Shown piece after piece: positions 1 to 7,173 of a stretch of 64,000 nucleotides of DNA (the first letter of the stretch is position 1; each line of letters starts with the position of its first letter). Origin of the DNA: Aliivibrio salmonicida LFI1238 (lineage in GTDB: Bacteria > Pseudomonadota > Gammaproteobacteria > Enterobacterales > Vibrionaceae); assembly GCF_000196495.1 (NCBI RefSeq), contig NC_011312.1, forward strand, positions 310,001 to 374,000. Direction: 5' to 3'. The position numbers and the translations under genes were made by a program. The notes under the pieces are model-generated. The model saw only the letters and a program-made list of their open reading frames with translations, was not told where the DNA came from and did not search any database.

Positions 1-753
1 ATCAGACTGTATTGCATCAAGTCGAGAAGTGATTTGGGCTGAGGCAATAGATAAATCGATAATTGCAGCAAGTAGAGCGTAACCGACTATTTTTTTATTT
101 ATTAACTCTTTATTTAAATACAGAACAATAAGTAAAACAAAGGGAGTTAATAGCCAAGCACCGCGAGCACCAGATAATAACGTGGCGATGTAGCCTAAAT
201 TAGCGGCAACGAAGCTGAATACAGCAAAGTTCTTCTGTTCTGTTTTACGGTAATAAAAAAACGAGATAACAGAGAATGTGGCTAATGAGGCGATAATACC
301 TCCAATTTGAATTGGCATGTAACCAAACGTACCGACAAAAGCACACCCGCCAATATAAAAGCTATGGTAAAAACTGATGAAGCCTGCAATCGCCGCTCCA
401 ATCGGTGCAGCCAGAAATAGTGGTGCCGGATTGGGTTTATAAGTGACTAAAAAACATAAAATGAAAGAGGCCAACACCGTTCGGCTTGGCATATCAAGTT
501 GGCTGGTTTCTCCTCCTGAATACAGAAAAGAGATGATGGTAAGAATAAAATACCCAACCATGGATAAGCTAATGTATTTAACGTCTCTGTTTTTAAAGGC
601 GTGATAGGTTTTTGGCAGTAAAAACAAACCAAATAGTGCCAATAAAAGCGGAGCAACCACGTAAGAGTCAGGATAAATAATAGGGGTGCTGAAGAATAGA
701 AAGCAAAGTATTGTAGCAATTAAAGGTAAGCTTATTTTTTTCATTTTTTTCAT
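1..753 (-). CDS. waaL: O-antigen ligase (WaaL/Wzy_C family), C-terminus beyond window
   Basis: Inner-membrane ligase that would transfer undecaprenyl-linked O-antigen to lipid A-core on the periplasmic side. Reading the minus strand from an ATG at 753 gives 251 codons open to the window edge, about 60% of a usual family member of roughly 400 residues. The product is almost entirely hydrophobic with many membrane segments. Around residues 194-200 it carries LSGARGAW, the SRGAW-like motif at the start of the Wzy_C domain. An AGGA lies just upstream of the first ATG; a second ATG at 744 is possible. A run of seven A at 255-261 looks frameshift-prone but the frame is intact. It lies upstream of hldD on the same strand, which fits an LPS core cluster. 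The family call is good; O-antigen ligase versus polymerase cannot be settled from the visible part. Confidence 0.8.
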   Translation of the reverse strand, partial: MKKMKKISLPLIATILCFLFFSTPIIYPDSYVVAPLLLALFGLFLLPKTYHAFKNRDVKYISLSMVGYFILTIISFLYSGGETSQLDMPSRTVLASFILCFLVTYKPNPAPLFLAAPIGAAIAGFISFYHSFYIGGCAFVGTFGYMPIQIGGIIASLATFSVISFFYYRKTEQKNFAVFSFVAANLGYIATLLSGARGAWLLTPFVLLIVLYLNKELINKKIVGYALLAAIIDLSIASAQITSRLDAIQSD

Positions 754-764
754 TTATCCTGATA

Positions 765-900
765 ACTAGAAACTATAAGTTCAAGAGCAGTTGTAGCGCT
801 CTTGAGCTTGATTTACGCTCTTTCTGAAACCTGAAACCTGAAACCTAGCTCTTATAGAAGCGAAGCGATCTAGTTTCTAGTTAGCAAAGCGTATAGCTTT
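765..900. repeat. modular CTAG/GCGAAGCG repeat between waaL and hldD
   Basis: Contains CTAGAAACTATAAG, an inverted CAAGAGC/GCTCTTG pair, three tandem CTGAAAC units, then AGAAGCGAAGCG, TCTAGTTTCTAG and TTAGCAAAGCGTATAG. The same modules recur in at least a dozen other gaps of this window. I see no gene in this stretch. The hairpin at about 780-806 could act as a weak terminator for hldD transcripts but lacks a convincing T-run. Confidence 0.8.
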
Positions 901-914
901 TACTTCTCAGAGCT

Positions 915-1856
915 TTACTTATTAACAATCGCCATATACTCAGCAACACCATCAGCTACCGACTTAAACTCAACATCACAACCCGCAGCTCGCAACTTAG
1001 TTAAATCTGCTTGCGTAAACTCTTGATATGCGCCTTTTAAATGCTCAGGGAACGGAATGCTTTGAACTTCGCCTTTACCGTGGTGCTTAATTACCGCATC
1101 CGCAACAGCGCGGAACGGTTCAGCACGACCAGTACCACAGTTGAAAATACCTGATACGCCATTTTCTAAGAACCACAAGTTAACCGCAGCCACATCACCC
1201 ACGTAAACGAAATCACGCTTGAATTCATCACTGCGCTCAAACAGTTTAGGATCTTCGCTGGCATTCATTTGATTGTTCAGATGGAAAGCAACCGAAGCCA
1301 TAGAACCTTTATGTTGCTCACGAGGACCATAGACATTGAAGTAACGGAAACCGGTAATTTGAGAAACCGTTTCACCGTGCGCTTCAGCATCAGCCCATAG
1401 GCGGCGAACGTAGTTATCAAACTGTTGTTTAGAATAGCCGTAAACGTTTAATGCACCTTCGTACTCACGCTCTTCAATGAAGGTATCAGTATCGCCATAA
1501 GTCGCAGCAGATGATGCGTATAAGAATGGGATCTCACGTTCGATACAAAAATGAAGCACTTCTTTCGAGTATTCATAGTTGTTCATCATCATGTATTTGC
1601 CATCCCACTCAGTGGTAGCAGAGCACGCACCTTCGTGGAAAATAGCATCAATTGTACCAAAGTCATCACCCGCCATGATTTGCGTAATGAAATCTTCTTT
1701 ATCCATGTAATCAGTGATATCAAGATCAACTAGGTTCTTGAATTTTTTGCCATCTTTCAGGTTATCAACCACTAAGATATCGTTAAAGCCGTTGTCATTT
1801 AAAGACTTAATAATGTTGCTGCCAATCATGCCAGCGCCGCCAGTTACAATGATCAT
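915..1856 (-). CDS. hldD: ADP-L-glycero-D-manno-heptose 6-epimerase
   Basis: Epimerises ADP-D-glycero-D-manno-heptose to the L-glycero form, the last step in making the heptose donor for the LPS inner core; a cytoplasmic NADP enzyme. The 313 residues match the family length. The N-terminus has the Rossmann motif VTGGAGMIGS at residues 4-13, and the short-chain dehydrogenase catalytic pair YxxxK is at Tyr139/Lys143. The ATG at 1856 starts directly before the beta strand leading to the glycine motif, so the start is well supported. In Vibrio this gene (also gmhD or rfaD) marks one end of the O-antigen locus whose other end is rjg. Here rjg is the very next gene, only 380 bp away and divergent. 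Confidence 0.97.
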   Translation of the reverse strand: MIIVTGGAGMIGSNIIKSLNDNGFNDILVVDNLKDGKKFKNLVDLDITDYMDKEDFITQIMAGDDFGTIDAIFHEGACSATTEWDGKYMMMNNYEYSKEVLHFCIEREIPFLYASSAATYGDTDTFIEEREYEGALNVYGYSKQQFDNYVRRLWADAEAHGETVSQITGFRYFNVYGPREQHKGSMASVAFHLNNQMNASEDPKLFERSDEFKRDFVYVGDVAAVNLWFLENGVSGIFNCGTGRAEPFRAVADAVIKHHGKGEVQSIPFPEHLKGAYQEFTQADLTKLRAAGCDVEFKSVADGVAEYMAIVNK

Positions 1857-2236
1857 TTTGATACCACGATTTATTTAGATAATTGATTCGATTGTAGCAA
1901 AGAAAGGAGTAAAAGGCAGCGGTAATTTTGCGACAGGGTATTAGTGAGTGGTCGTCACTAGAGACTATACGCTTCGCTAACTAGAAACGATAAAATCATA
2001 TTGTTGTAAGTGATTCATGAGATATGAACCGAAAAGCAAGTTGTAAGTACAATGAATGAAGTGGATTGATTAAGTATCGAATGCTTAATCAATAGAAATT
2101 GAGCTATAAAAGTTAAGAGCTGGAATTTATGAGGTAGTGATATATTTGATAAATCAGTATTACTGGCTTTTATAGTCTCTAGTCACGCAGTGAATATAGT
2201 TAGCAAAGCGTATAGTTTATTTAAAATGGAGTTATC
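1857..2236. other. gene-free gap between hldD and rjg with two repeat modules
   Basis: The 380 bp hold no convincing ORF. Two copies of the modular repeat lie at about 1948-1995 (CTAGAGACTATACGCTTCGC type) and 2170-2222 (TATAGTCTCTAG ... TTAGCAAAGCGTATAG type). Between them is AT-rich sequence with no recognised motif. In V. cholerae the O-antigen gene cluster sits between these two genes, so this may be a deletion scar or a relocated locus; that is inference. Confidence 0.6.
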
Positions 2237-3691
2237 ATGCCAACACCCCAAAAACACTCAACCCAAAGCACAAATTTTGAAATAAACCTAAAACACCACG
2301 GCGGAAAACTCGGCGTCACCGGCTCTTGCCATGAACTCTGCATTAATAGCAACGGCAATAAGCACGGCATATTAATCGACTGCGGTTTATTTCAAGGCAA
2401 AGACGCTAAAGATAAACATGGCAATGACAAAAAACTTGATATTGAATTTCCCATCTCACACCTCAAAGCATTAATCCTCACCCATACCCACATAGACCAT
2501 ATCGGTCGCTTACCTTGGTTATTAACAAAAGGCTTCAAGCAACCCATATACTGCACACCAGCAACCGCTGAGTTAGTACCACTCATGCTAGATGATGGCT
2601 TAAAACTGCAACTCGGGCTAAACAAAGGCCAAAGAGAAAGAGTATTAGAATTAATAAGAAAACAGATAAAACCCATTCCATACAACCAATGGCACCGAAT
2701 TAAACTCACCTCTACAATGGTACCTTCTCACTCTAAAAGTTCTTGTTCTTCCCTGAAAGCGAAGCGTCCTGAATCCTTAAACCTGCTCTTAAGATTCCAA
2801 CCCGCCGGCCACATCCTCGGCTCCGCTTACGTCGAAATCAAACTCCCCAACGATGAAATCGTCGTATTTTCAGGCGATCTTGGTCCATCCAATACCCCAT
2901 TACTTCCCGATCCAATTTCACCAAAACGTGCCGACTTATTAGTAATAGAAAGCACTTATGGCAACAAACTTCACGACAGTGTAGAAACCAGAGCAAAGCG
3001 ACTGCAAGAGATAATAGAACGTTCACTACAAGATGGTGGCGCAATCATTATTCCCGCATTCTCAGTCGGCAGAACCCAAGAGCTGTTGTTTGATATTGAG
3101 CACTTAATTCATCACAACAAAATAGACTCAAAAATTCCTATCATTTTAGATTCTCCATTAGCCAACAAAGTCACCAAACAATATCGCCGATTCAAAAAAC
3201 TCTGGAGTAAAGAAGCGAAAACCAAACTCAACAATCAACGGCATCCACTTAATTTCGAACAATGCATCACCATAGAAAGTCACAAAGAACATATGCAAAT
3301 CGTCAACCGCCTAAAAAGCACCGCAAAGCCCTGCATAATAGTCGCCGCCAGCGGCATGTGCGCTGGAGGCCGAGTGATGAATTATCTAGAAGCGTTATTA
3401 CCAGATAAACGCACCGACATTATTCTTGCCGGTTACCAAGCCCACGGTACTCTAGGCCGAGATCTGCAAAACCAAAGATCAACGGTCTGGATAGATAATC
3501 AACCAGTAGATGTAAATGCTCAAATCCATACCATGTCAGGCTATTCAGCCCACGCCGATCAAGCAGATTTAATTAAGTTTGTTGATGGGATTGAGGAGGG
3601 AAGGAAGGAGGTGGTTGTGGTGCATGGCGAGGATAACGTGCGCGAGGAGTTTGAGAGGGTACTGGAGGCTAGAAACTATACGCTGCGCTAG
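2237..3691 (+). CDS. rjg: metallo-beta-lactamase / beta-CASP RNA-processing exonuclease family protein (Rjg)
   Basis: Predicted zinc-dependent nuclease of the beta-CASP branch of the metallo-beta-lactamase fold (mRNA 3'-end-processing-factor-like). The zinc motif HTHIDH is at residues 83-88, FSGDLG follows around residue 211, and a beta-CASP insert is followed by SGYSAHADQ at residues 434-442 with the late metal histidine. Length is 484 residues. Two oddities are visible. About 20 residues at 163-183 are encoded by a copy of the intergenic repeat (2745-2790), placed just before the conserved PAGHILGSA strand. The last residues (EARNYTLR) and the stop codon are repeat sequence too. In Vibrio this gene is a boundary marker of the O-antigen region. 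Family call is sure; substrate is unknown. Confidence 0.93.
   Translation: MPTPQKHSTQSTNFEINLKHHGGKLGVTGSCHELCINSNGNKHGILIDCGLFQGKDAKDKHGNDKKLDIEFPISHLKALILTHTHIDHIGRLPWLLTKGFKQPIYCTPATAELVPLMLDDGLKLQLGLNKGQRERVLELIRKQIKPIPYNQWHRIKLTSTMVPSHSKSSCSSLKAKRPESLNLLLRFQPAGHILGSAYVEIKLPNDEIVVFSGDLGPSNTPLLPDPISPKRADLLVIESTYGNKLHDSVETRAKRLQEIIERSLQDGGAIIIPAFSVGRTQELLFDIEHLIHHNKIDSKIPIILDSPLANKVTKQYRRFKKLWSKEAKTKLNNQRHPLNFEQCITIESHKEHMQIVNRLKSTAKPCIIVAASGMCAGGRVMNYLEALLPDKRTDIILAGYQAHGTLGRDLQNQRSTVWIDNQPVDVNAQIHTMSGYSAHADQADLIKFVDGIEEGRKEVVVVHGEDNVREEFERVLEARNYTLR
2745..2790. repeat. repeat module embedded in the rjg coding frame
   Basis: The stretch reads TTCTTCCCTGAAAGCGAAGC followed by GTCCTGAATCC and AAACCTGCTCTT. 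It is the same layout as the intergenic repeat downstream of tpiA (22030-22078), with CTGAA-type instead of CTCG-type arms around the core AGCGAAGCGTCCT. It keeps the reading frame and adds a Ser/Lys/Leu-rich loop before PAGHILGSA. Confidence 0.7.
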
Positions 3692-3815
3692 CTAGAGACT
3701 ATAAGTGCGGGAGTGTTTATAGCTGATAGTTTATTTATGTATTTTACATAGCTAGAGATGTTTGGAGCGGCTAGAAACTATACGCTTCGCTGACTAGAGA
3801 CTATAAGAGCGGGTA
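3665..3815. repeat. two modular repeats after rjg
   Basis: Two copies lie at 3668-3705 (CTAGAAACTATACGCTGCGC, then TAGCTAGAGACTATAAG) and 3770-3808 (CTAGAAACTATACGCTTCGC, then TGACTAGAGACTATAAG), separated by about 65 bp of AT-rich sequence. The first overlaps the rjg stop codon. No gene is seen between rjg and the next start at 3868. Confidence 0.8.
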
Positions 3816-3867
3816 TGTCTATCGGCGAGAGTTATTTAATCATTTATATAAAATTAAAGGTGAAAAT

Positions 3868-4215
3868 GTGTTATTTGAAAAGTTGAAAATATGGCAGCGT
3901 TCTGCTCGATTGGCTTGTGATGTAATTGAGTTATTTGAAGGGAATAGAAACTTTGCCCTAAAAGATCAAATACTACGTTCTTCGTTATCTGTGCCTTCAA
4001 ATATCTCAGAGGGAGAGGAACGAGAGACACTTAAGGAGAAGATTCGATTTTACTATTATGCTAAAGGCTCATGTGGCGAATTACTTACGCAGCTATTGAT
4101 AGCAATTGAAACCTCTAGTGTGCCAAAAGAACCAGCGCTTATTTTAGTTAAAGAAACAAGAGAAATCGCAAAAGTTATTGCAACAATCATTCAAAAAGAT
4201 AAGAGAAAAAAGTGA
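3868..4215 (+). CDS. four-helix bundle protein (S23-like)
   Basis: A 115-residue, mostly helical, charged protein matching the four-helix-bundle family first found in intervening sequences of 23S rRNA genes and related to the avd accessory protein of diversity-generating retroelements. The family signature is SSLSVPSNISEGEER near residues 38-52, followed by FYYYAKGSCGELLTQL. The start is GTG at 3868 with AAAGG seven bases upstream; the overlapping ATG at 3866 is in another frame and stops at once. The gene stands alone between repeat modules. I see no reverse transcriptase, no variable repeat and no rRNA nearby, so its role is unknown. Confidence 0.85.
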   Translation: MLFEKLKIWQRSARLACDVIELFEGNRNFALKDQILRSSLSVPSNISEGEERETLKEKIRFYYYAKGSCGELLTQLLIAIETSSVPKEPALILVKETREIAKVIATIIQKDKRKK

Positions 4216-4230
4216 AGCGTGGGCTTTTGA

Positions 4231-4272
4231 TCTTATAGTCTCTAGTTAGCGCAGCGTATAGCTCCTAGTTTC
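4231..4272. repeat. modular repeat upstream of the TetR gene
   Basis: Reads CTTATAGTCTCTAGTTAGCG, then CAGCGTATAGCTCCTAG; same family as the other CTAG-type copies. It leaves about 60 bp before the regulator start. Confidence 0.8.
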
Positions 4273-4331
4273 ATATAACTTTTTCAGTTACAATTTTGAA
4301 ATATTTGAATTTATTTGGCGCGGAAAAAGCA

Positions 4332-4976
4332 ATGAAAACAAAAGACAGAATAATCCTCGGTGCCTTAACCCTTTTTAACCAAAATGGTGAACGAAATATC
4401 ACCACCAACCATATTTCGGCGCATCTTGAAATCAGTCCGGGTAATTTGTATTACCACTTTGGCAATAAAGAAGCGATCATCAATAGTATTTTTGATAACT
4501 ATGCGAACGAGCTAAAAACACGCTTTAAACCAATGGCAGAAGAAGACCAATCGACAATGCCTAGTGTACAGATCATGTTGAGTTATTTAGATTCGATTTT
4601 TGAGTTGATGTGGAACTACCGTTTCTTTTACGCCAATTTACCCGATATCTTAAGCAGAGATACGGAGTTAAAAGAAAAATACACCAAAGCACAAGAATCC
4701 CTAAACGATAACCTTATTAGTATCATGAAAGGATTTAGAACTTCAGGCCTTATTGCGCTTGAAGACGATGAATTACTCGCGCTAACCAAAACGTTACACC
4801 TCGTATCGTCATGCTGGATAAGTTACCAAACCGCACAATTGTCAGATAAAGAAATAACAGAGGCGGTGGTTTATCAAGGCATGTTACAAATGCTAAATGT
4901 CGTTAGACCAATAGCAACAGAGCAAGGCAGAGCACAGATATTAGAATTAGAAGCGCATTATCAAAGCAGATTATAG
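4332..4976 (+). CDS. TetR/AcrR family transcriptional regulator
   Basis: A 214-residue one-component repressor-type protein. The N-terminal helix-turn-helix covers about residues 10-50 (NHISAHLEISPGNLYYHFGN is the recognition region with the classic LYYHF signature), followed by an all-helical ligand-binding and dimerisation domain. The frame is open from a TTG at 4296, but the ATG at 4332 puts the usual short leader (MKTKDRIILGALTLF) before helix 1 and is preferred. Ligand and targets are unknown. The gene precedes the outer-membrane/DUF3108 pair on the same strand with 158 bp of repeat-rich sequence between, so co-regulation is only a guess. Confidence 0.9.
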   Translation: MKTKDRIILGALTLFNQNGERNITTNHISAHLEISPGNLYYHFGNKEAIINSIFDNYANELKTRFKPMAEEDQSTMPSVQIMLSYLDSIFELMWNYRFFYANLPDILSRDTELKEKYTKAQESLNDNLISIMKGFRTSGLIALEDDELLALTKTLHLVSSCWISYQTAQLSDKEITEAVVYQGMLQMLNVVRPIATEQGRAQILELEAHYQSRL

Positions 4977-4984
4977 AATTCAGA

Positions 4985-5105
4985 AAAGCTAGAGACTAGA
5001 GACTATAAAAACGTGTATAGCTGGTGTAATAATCATGTCTGATAATGCTCTTGCTCTTATAGAAGCGAAGCGCTCTAGTATCTAGTTAGCGCAGCGTATA
5101 GCCCC
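4985..5105. repeat. modular repeats upstream of the barrel gene
   Basis: GCTAGAGACTAGAGACTATA at about 4989, then CTCTTATAGAAGCGAAGCGC and TCTAGTATCTAGTTAGCGCA up to 5101. Same modules as elsewhere; they sit where the promoter of the following gene would be expected. Confidence 0.8.
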
Positions 5106-5134
5106 ACACCACAACTCATAACAGAATGACTTAA

Positions 5135-6286
5135 ATGAAACGCATCATCCTTAGTACCATCCTATTCATATCAAACCCACTTACCGCCGCCATTGAGCCT
5201 TTATTTGACACACCAAAAGACATGGAGCCGACTTGGGTTGATAACCTATTAGACGTTTTTGGTGCTGATGGTGGTTTTGATGAAAGCAAAGTCATCGATA
5301 TGAGTTACTTACCCACCGCGTATTACACACCAGAGAAAAAGTTTGGTGTCGGTTTGCTGATGGTTGGTTTATATAAAACTGAAAATGCTGCGGTTGAAGA
5401 ACAGCCTTCTTCATTAGTGGTCAACTCATTCGTCTCAATGAATAAATCCTATGGTGTCTCAGTCGAGAACATGAGCTTTTTCAATCAAGGAAAGCAACGA
5501 CTATTACTTGAGTTAGAACTGCATAATGAAGCCGCAGTGTATTATGGCAAAGGAATCGAACAAGGAAATAAAGACAGTAACTATCATGAGTTTGACGAAC
5601 AGGTATATAGTTTTAAACCTCGTTGGATGACAGAGGTCGCTAATAACTATTTCATTGGTATCGGTGCCGATTTAACTTACGCCAAAGCGGAAAACTTAGA
5701 ATTGGTCACTACAGGTCGCTCATATCAATCAGACCGATACCTGCCTGATAACCTTAGCTCAGGAGTTATTATTACGAGTGTGTATGACTCTAGAGATTAT
5801 CGTCTTAATGCCAAAAAAGGCTGGTTACTTCAGTTTGATGCCGGTTTGTATCACAATGATAAAGCAGATTCTTTTTCAACCTATGATTTAGAAGTCGCTA
5901 ATTATATCGATTTAAACGGTTTGCCGGGCCTTATCGCATGGCAAATTCAAGGACACTTTACACAGGGTGAAGCTCCTTGGAATATAATGCCAGATCTCGG
6001 TGGTTCAAGTGCGATGAGAGGCTACATTAAAGGCAGATACAGAGACGATCAAATGATGATGGGACAAGTAGAATACCGACTGCCAATTTTCCAGCGCTAT
6101 GGCATGGTTTTCTGGGGAGCGGTTGGCAGTGTTGCCCCAAGCGTTAGTGAGTTAAGCGACGAATTAATGACATCTTACGGTACGGGCTTTCGATTTAAAG
6201 TCAAAGATAATATCAATTTGCGTGCGGATGTTGGTATCGGTCAAAATGAAACCAATTTCTACTTAAACGTAAACGAAGTCTTCTAA
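5135..6286 (+). CDS. outer-membrane beta-barrel protein, Omp85/surface-antigen (D15-like) barrel only
   Basis: A 383-residue protein with a Sec signal peptide (residues 1-18, ending LTAA) and no POTRA repeats. Amphipathic strands run to the C-terminus, which ends in Phe as outer-membrane barrels do. Around residues 288-310 it has GGSSAMRGYIKGRYRDDQ, matching the RGY/RGF motif of loop L6 in the Omp85 (BamA/TamA) superfamily, followed by VEYRLPI strands of the bacterial surface antigen domain. The stop codon overlaps the start of the next gene (TAATG), implying translational coupling with the DUF3108 protein. Function unknown; a barrel-only Omp85 protein could insert into or export across the outer membrane. 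Confidence 0.8.
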   Translation: MKRIILSTILFISNPLTAAIEPLFDTPKDMEPTWVDNLLDVFGADGGFDESKVIDMSYLPTAYYTPEKKFGVGLLMVGLYKTENAAVEEQPSSLVVNSFVSMNKSYGVSVENMSFFNQGKQRLLLELELHNEAAVYYGKGIEQGNKDSNYHEFDEQVYSFKPRWMTEVANNYFIGIGADLTYAKAENLELVTTGRSYQSDRYLPDNLSSGVIITSVYDSRDYRLNAKKGWLLQFDAGLYHNDKADSFSTYDLEVANYIDLNGLPGLIAWQIQGHFTQGEAPWNIMPDLGGSSAMRGYIKGRYRDDQMMMGQVEYRLPIFQRYGMVFWGAVGSVAPSVSELSDELMTSYGTGFRFKVKDNINLRADVGIGQNETNFYLNVNEVF

Positions 6287-7005
6287 TGGGGTTCCGTCTT
6301 ATTTGCCTTACTTTAGCGATGAGCGCCAGTGTTCAATCTGTCATGGCAAACGAGCAAGTTCGAGAGGCATCGTGCTCTGTCGCATCAAGCTATGGCATTT
6401 ATCTAAGTGGTATTCACACTGGAGAAATGAAGCGAGTAGAAGCTTGGCAAGGCACTAGAGCAATCATCACCTCCAATAGCAAAGCCAGTATTCTAGGTAT
6501 TGGCACCGCTTACTCGCAAAGTGCTGAAGTCTCTTGGTCAGAGTTAGAGAATGAATGGGTAACAGACAAGTTTCATCAAAAAGTGTCAGGTTTCCGTTCA
6601 AGAGATATGAAGGTAACCTTTACCGACGGAGGACATCAATCAGACGTTGATATTGATGGTAAAGAATCGACTTATTTTTCTAAAGAGATTCCATTAAGGG
6701 ATGTTGATACGTTATCGATTCAAATTCGTGAAAACCTACTGCAAGGTAAACAAACGTTTCGTTTAAATCGTCAAGCGTCTGATGGCATTGAACCTTACCA
6801 ATACCAAGTGCATGAAAAGCAGATTAAGACATTTGAAAAATGGGGAGAGCTAGAGGTTATCCCTGTTGAGCAAACGGGTGCAGAGCATGTCACTTTTTTG
6901 TTTGCGCCAGAGTTAGAGTATCAACTTATCGAAGCGCGTTATCATGGGTTTATTCTTCGAGGTCTTTTGACGCTTGAAGGTTATGAGTCAACGTGTGGAG
7001 GCTAG
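6286..7005 (+). CDS. DUF3108-like periplasmic protein
   Basis: A 239-residue protein with a cleavable signal peptide (about residues 1-21, ending VMA) and a beta-rich body, resembling the DUF3108 family of secreted proteins (YGIYLSGIHTGEMKR near the start of the mature part). Two cysteines, one at each end of the mature chain, could form a disulfide. It starts on the overlapping ATG of the barrel gene's stop codon, so the two are made together and may act together at the outer membrane. No catalytic motif is visible. The stop lies in a run of GGCTAGA repeats. DUF assignment is from memory of the family's pattern and moderately sure. Confidence 0.7.
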   Translation: MGFRLICLTLAMSASVQSVMANEQVREASCSVASSYGIYLSGIHTGEMKRVEAWQGTRAIITSNSKASILGIGTAYSQSAEVSWSELENEWVTDKFHQKVSGFRSRDMKVTFTDGGHQSDVDIDGKESTYFSKEIPLRDVDTLSIQIRENLLQGKQTFRLNRQASDGIEPYQYQVHEKQIKTFEKWGELEVIPVEQTGAEHVTFLFAPELEYQLIEARYHGFILRGLLTLEGYESTCGG

Positions 7006-7062
7006 AGGCTAGAGGCTAGAGAGTAGAACGCTTCGCTCCTATAAGATCTTTAAGATAAGAGC
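6996..7062. repeat. modular repeat after the DUF3108 gene
   Basis: Three tandem GGCTAGA units lead into ACGCTTCGCTCCTATAAGAT and a GAGCAGGGTTACTCGC tail. It overlaps the stop codon of the upstream gene, as other copies do at rjg and wzz. Confidence 0.75.
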
Positions 7063-7112
7063 AGGGTTACTCGCTTTTTATACGACTGAATGTCAAGAAT
7101 TCGGTAACATTA

Positions 7113-7129
7113 TTGGCATGAATTGTGCA
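7113..7129 (+). promoter_or_regulatory. candidate sigma-54 promoter
   Basis: TTGGCATGAATTGTGCA keeps the invariant GG-N10-GC spacing of sigma-54 (-24/-12) promoters, with one mismatch in each half. It lies 45 bp before the lipoprotein ATG, giving a short leader. No activator site was recognised, so this is a candidate only. Confidence 0.4.
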
Positions 7130-7173
7130 TTATTTAAACAAGATGATTTGATTACAATGGATACGATTTTACT

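Noticed and set aside
255..261. Suspected frameshift in the O-antigen ligase at an A-run
   Set aside because: The run has seven A, which keeps the frame through KTEQKNFAVFSF and the SGARGAW motif; no shift is needed.
447..719. Open frame of 90 codons on the minus strand
   Set aside because: It lies in another frame of the O-antigen ligase gene, which is open from 753 to the window edge and has the expected membrane segments and motif.
3868..4215. Diversity-generating retroelement suggested by the Avd-like protein
   Set aside because: No reverse transcriptase, template repeat or variable repeat is visible in the window.
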